Shown piece after piece: positions 17,818-18,924 of a stretch of 18,924 nucleotides of DNA (within the stretch, counting starts at the first letter, position 1; every line of letters begins with the position of its first letter). The stretch is from Entrophospora sp. SA101 (taxonomy: Eukaryota; Glomeromycota; Glomeromycetes; Entrophosporales; Entrophosporaceae). The translations under genes and the position numbers were made by a program. The stretch spans positions 1-18,924 of the forward strand of contig CAUDNR010004416.1 in NCBI GenBank assembly GCA_958430865.1, written 5' to 3'. The notes under the pieces were generated by a model that worked only from the letters and a program-made list of their open reading frames with translations, was not told where the DNA came from and did not search any database.

Positions 17818-18551
17818 TTATTTATTACGGCATTTTTTTTTTCTAGTTGTTTTTCTATAATCTAAATAACAATTGGGTATAAAAATAGCACCATCCTCCC
17901 ACATTTTCTTTACTATAATTGCCAAATTCCTGGCATCATCGATTCCTGAATGTTCATGTCCCTCAAAATTTAATTCATATCTTGTCAACATTGTGGAAAT
18001 GTTACACTTTTTAATCTTATAAAAGTCTGAATATAATTTCCTTATGTTCACCCATGGGCTTTTAAAATAAATTGGTCGAGATATATTTGAAATCGTACAT
18101 TGTTTTCTAATGAAATCTCGAATGTCCCATGGTCCTATTCATAAATTGTTAGTAAATTTTAAGAAAAAATTTGATAAAATTAAAATGATGATGAGGAAAA
18201 AAATAATACCATCTGTCATGAATGCAAAACTCTTTGAATTATTCAGCTATATGTGAGTGATTGAGTGAAACAATTTGTTAAATATAGTTTTTGAAATTTA
18301 TTTCAAATAAATCTTTACTATTAATTACTTGATGTCTATGTAAAAATTCTTGAAATTTATCAAGTACTTCAGGAAACGTTGGACTAACATCTGTTATTTC
18401 CTAAACATATTATAAATATGAATGTAATTTAATTTAATATGTTTATATTTATAAAATCTTTTTTATTTACCTGTGATATACCAGTTAATTCTTTACAGAA
18501 ATCAGTTAGTATAGGTTTAATTGTTGGTTTAACATCTGCATCAAATAACCA
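17818..18551 (-). pseudogene. ERI1-like 3'-5' exonuclease gene, 5'-truncated
   Basis: Exons on the minus strand: about 18551-18471, 18400-18329, 18231-18210 and 18134-17818, with GT-AG junctions keeping frame. The product reads FDADVKPTIKPILTDFCKEL (near the 5' edge), TDVSPTFPEVL, SFAFMTDGPWDIRDFI, NIRKLYSDFY and HEHSGIDDARNLAII, ending ...KKKCRNK. These are the second and third exonuclease motifs of the DEDDh family: the aspartate in TDGPWD and the HSGIDDA histidine and aspartate. ERI1-like enzymes trim 3' ends of small RNAs, rRNA or histone mRNA. The first motif (DFEAT type, two catalytic acids) should lie just upstream, but the sequence turns into a kinase relic at about 18555 on the opposite strand. 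The gene therefore appears truncated and catalytically dead, unless the first exons lie beyond the window's right edge behind a long intron. Confidence 0.7.
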
Positions 18552-18554
18552 TGA

Positions 18555-18924
18555 TATATATTTGGAGTGCTACCATATGTTATACTAGAAGTTTTAAGAG
18601 AGGAACCTTTTAATAATTTGGTACATGATGTAGACCTTGCAATGAAAATATGTGAAGGTGTAAGACCAGGATTTTCAAATAGCACACTAAAATTACATGT
18701 TGAACTAGCATTCAGGTGCATGGATGCTAATCCAGATAAATGTCCAACTGCTGAAAGAATTTGGAAGATTATTTATTTTTGGTGTTATTCATTTAAGGAT
18801 GATAAAAGAATTGATTTTGAATATTATGGATATTAAAATGAACAGCTTGATGAATTTAAATCAATTAGAAAAAATGTTTTATGAAATGGATGAAATAAAT
18901 TTTGTTTCAACAATTACTGCGACA
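18555..18924 (+). pseudogene. decayed Ser/Thr-Tyr kinase domain C-terminal fragment
   Basis: The frame YIFGVLPYVILEVLREEPF starts at 18555 and matches the activation-segment/APE region (YGVLPYVAPEVLRG-PF) of the large fungal kinase families. APE is changed to ILE. The usual subdomain IX (DIYSFG and the following loop) is missing between EEPF and NNLVHDVDLAMKICEGVRPG. Then AFRCMDANPDKCPTAERI matches the C-lobe end (CW-NPD-RPTA), with R of RPTA replaced by C. The frame stops at 18836, and sequence that still resembles the family tail (NEQLDEFKSIRK) follows the stop. The catalytic loop is absent, so this is a dead fragment. It abuts the truncated ERI1-like gene head to head. Confidence 0.7.

Noticed and set aside
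18506..18721. 71-codon minus-strand ORF
   Set aside because: Opposite the kinase relic and out of frame with the ERI1-like exons; explained by both neighbours.

Overview
The window is AT-rich eukaryotic DNA with many short GT-AG introns, abundant simple repeats and several transposon relics. Gene content (a Cks1-type cell-cycle protein, an ERI1-like exonuclease, a Ser/Thr kinase relic and short coiled-coil proteins), intron sizes of about 55-220 bp and base composition fit a fungus. The closest match in my knowledge is an arbuscular mycorrhizal glomeromycete such as Rhizophagus. That assignment is inference from style and family resemblance, not from a search.

Layout. 1-118 is the end of a pogo/Tigger-like element that extends beyond the window. 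119-2745 carries minisatellites, a perfect 34-bp palindrome, a MITE-like inverted-repeat element and a dispersed motif family in both orientations, with no convincing gene. 2746-3132 (minus) is a small coiled-coil gene. 3190-7381 is a complete DNA transposon. It has 18-bp perfect terminal inverted repeats and a TTAA duplication. Its single gene has ten exons that splice into an uninterrupted 1036-residue protein with a D-D-E triad and cysteine clusters. It sits in the gap between the coiled-coil gene and a small putative exon at 7433.

7755-14660 holds three copies of a four-exon gene encoding a laminin-G/concanavalin A-like domain protein. Copies A and B (minus) each carry a different frameshifting deletion. 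Copy C (plus) is intact. Between B and C lie decayed transposon pieces: a pogo-type transposase, a BED-like zinc finger, and a degraded relative of the intact 3190-7381 transposase.

14600-15392 (minus) contains unrecognised exon-like ORFs. 16475-17649 (plus) is a five-exon Cks1/suc1 gene with a long glutamine-rich N-terminal exon and a 19-nt microexon. At the right edge, the 3' part of an ERI1-like 3'-5' exonuclease gene (minus) abuts a decayed kinase gene fragment (plus).

The most notable item is the intact TTAA-flanked transposon with its intron-rich transposase. I do not recognise it as a named superfamily, and a second, degraded relative in the same window supports a mobile multi-copy family.
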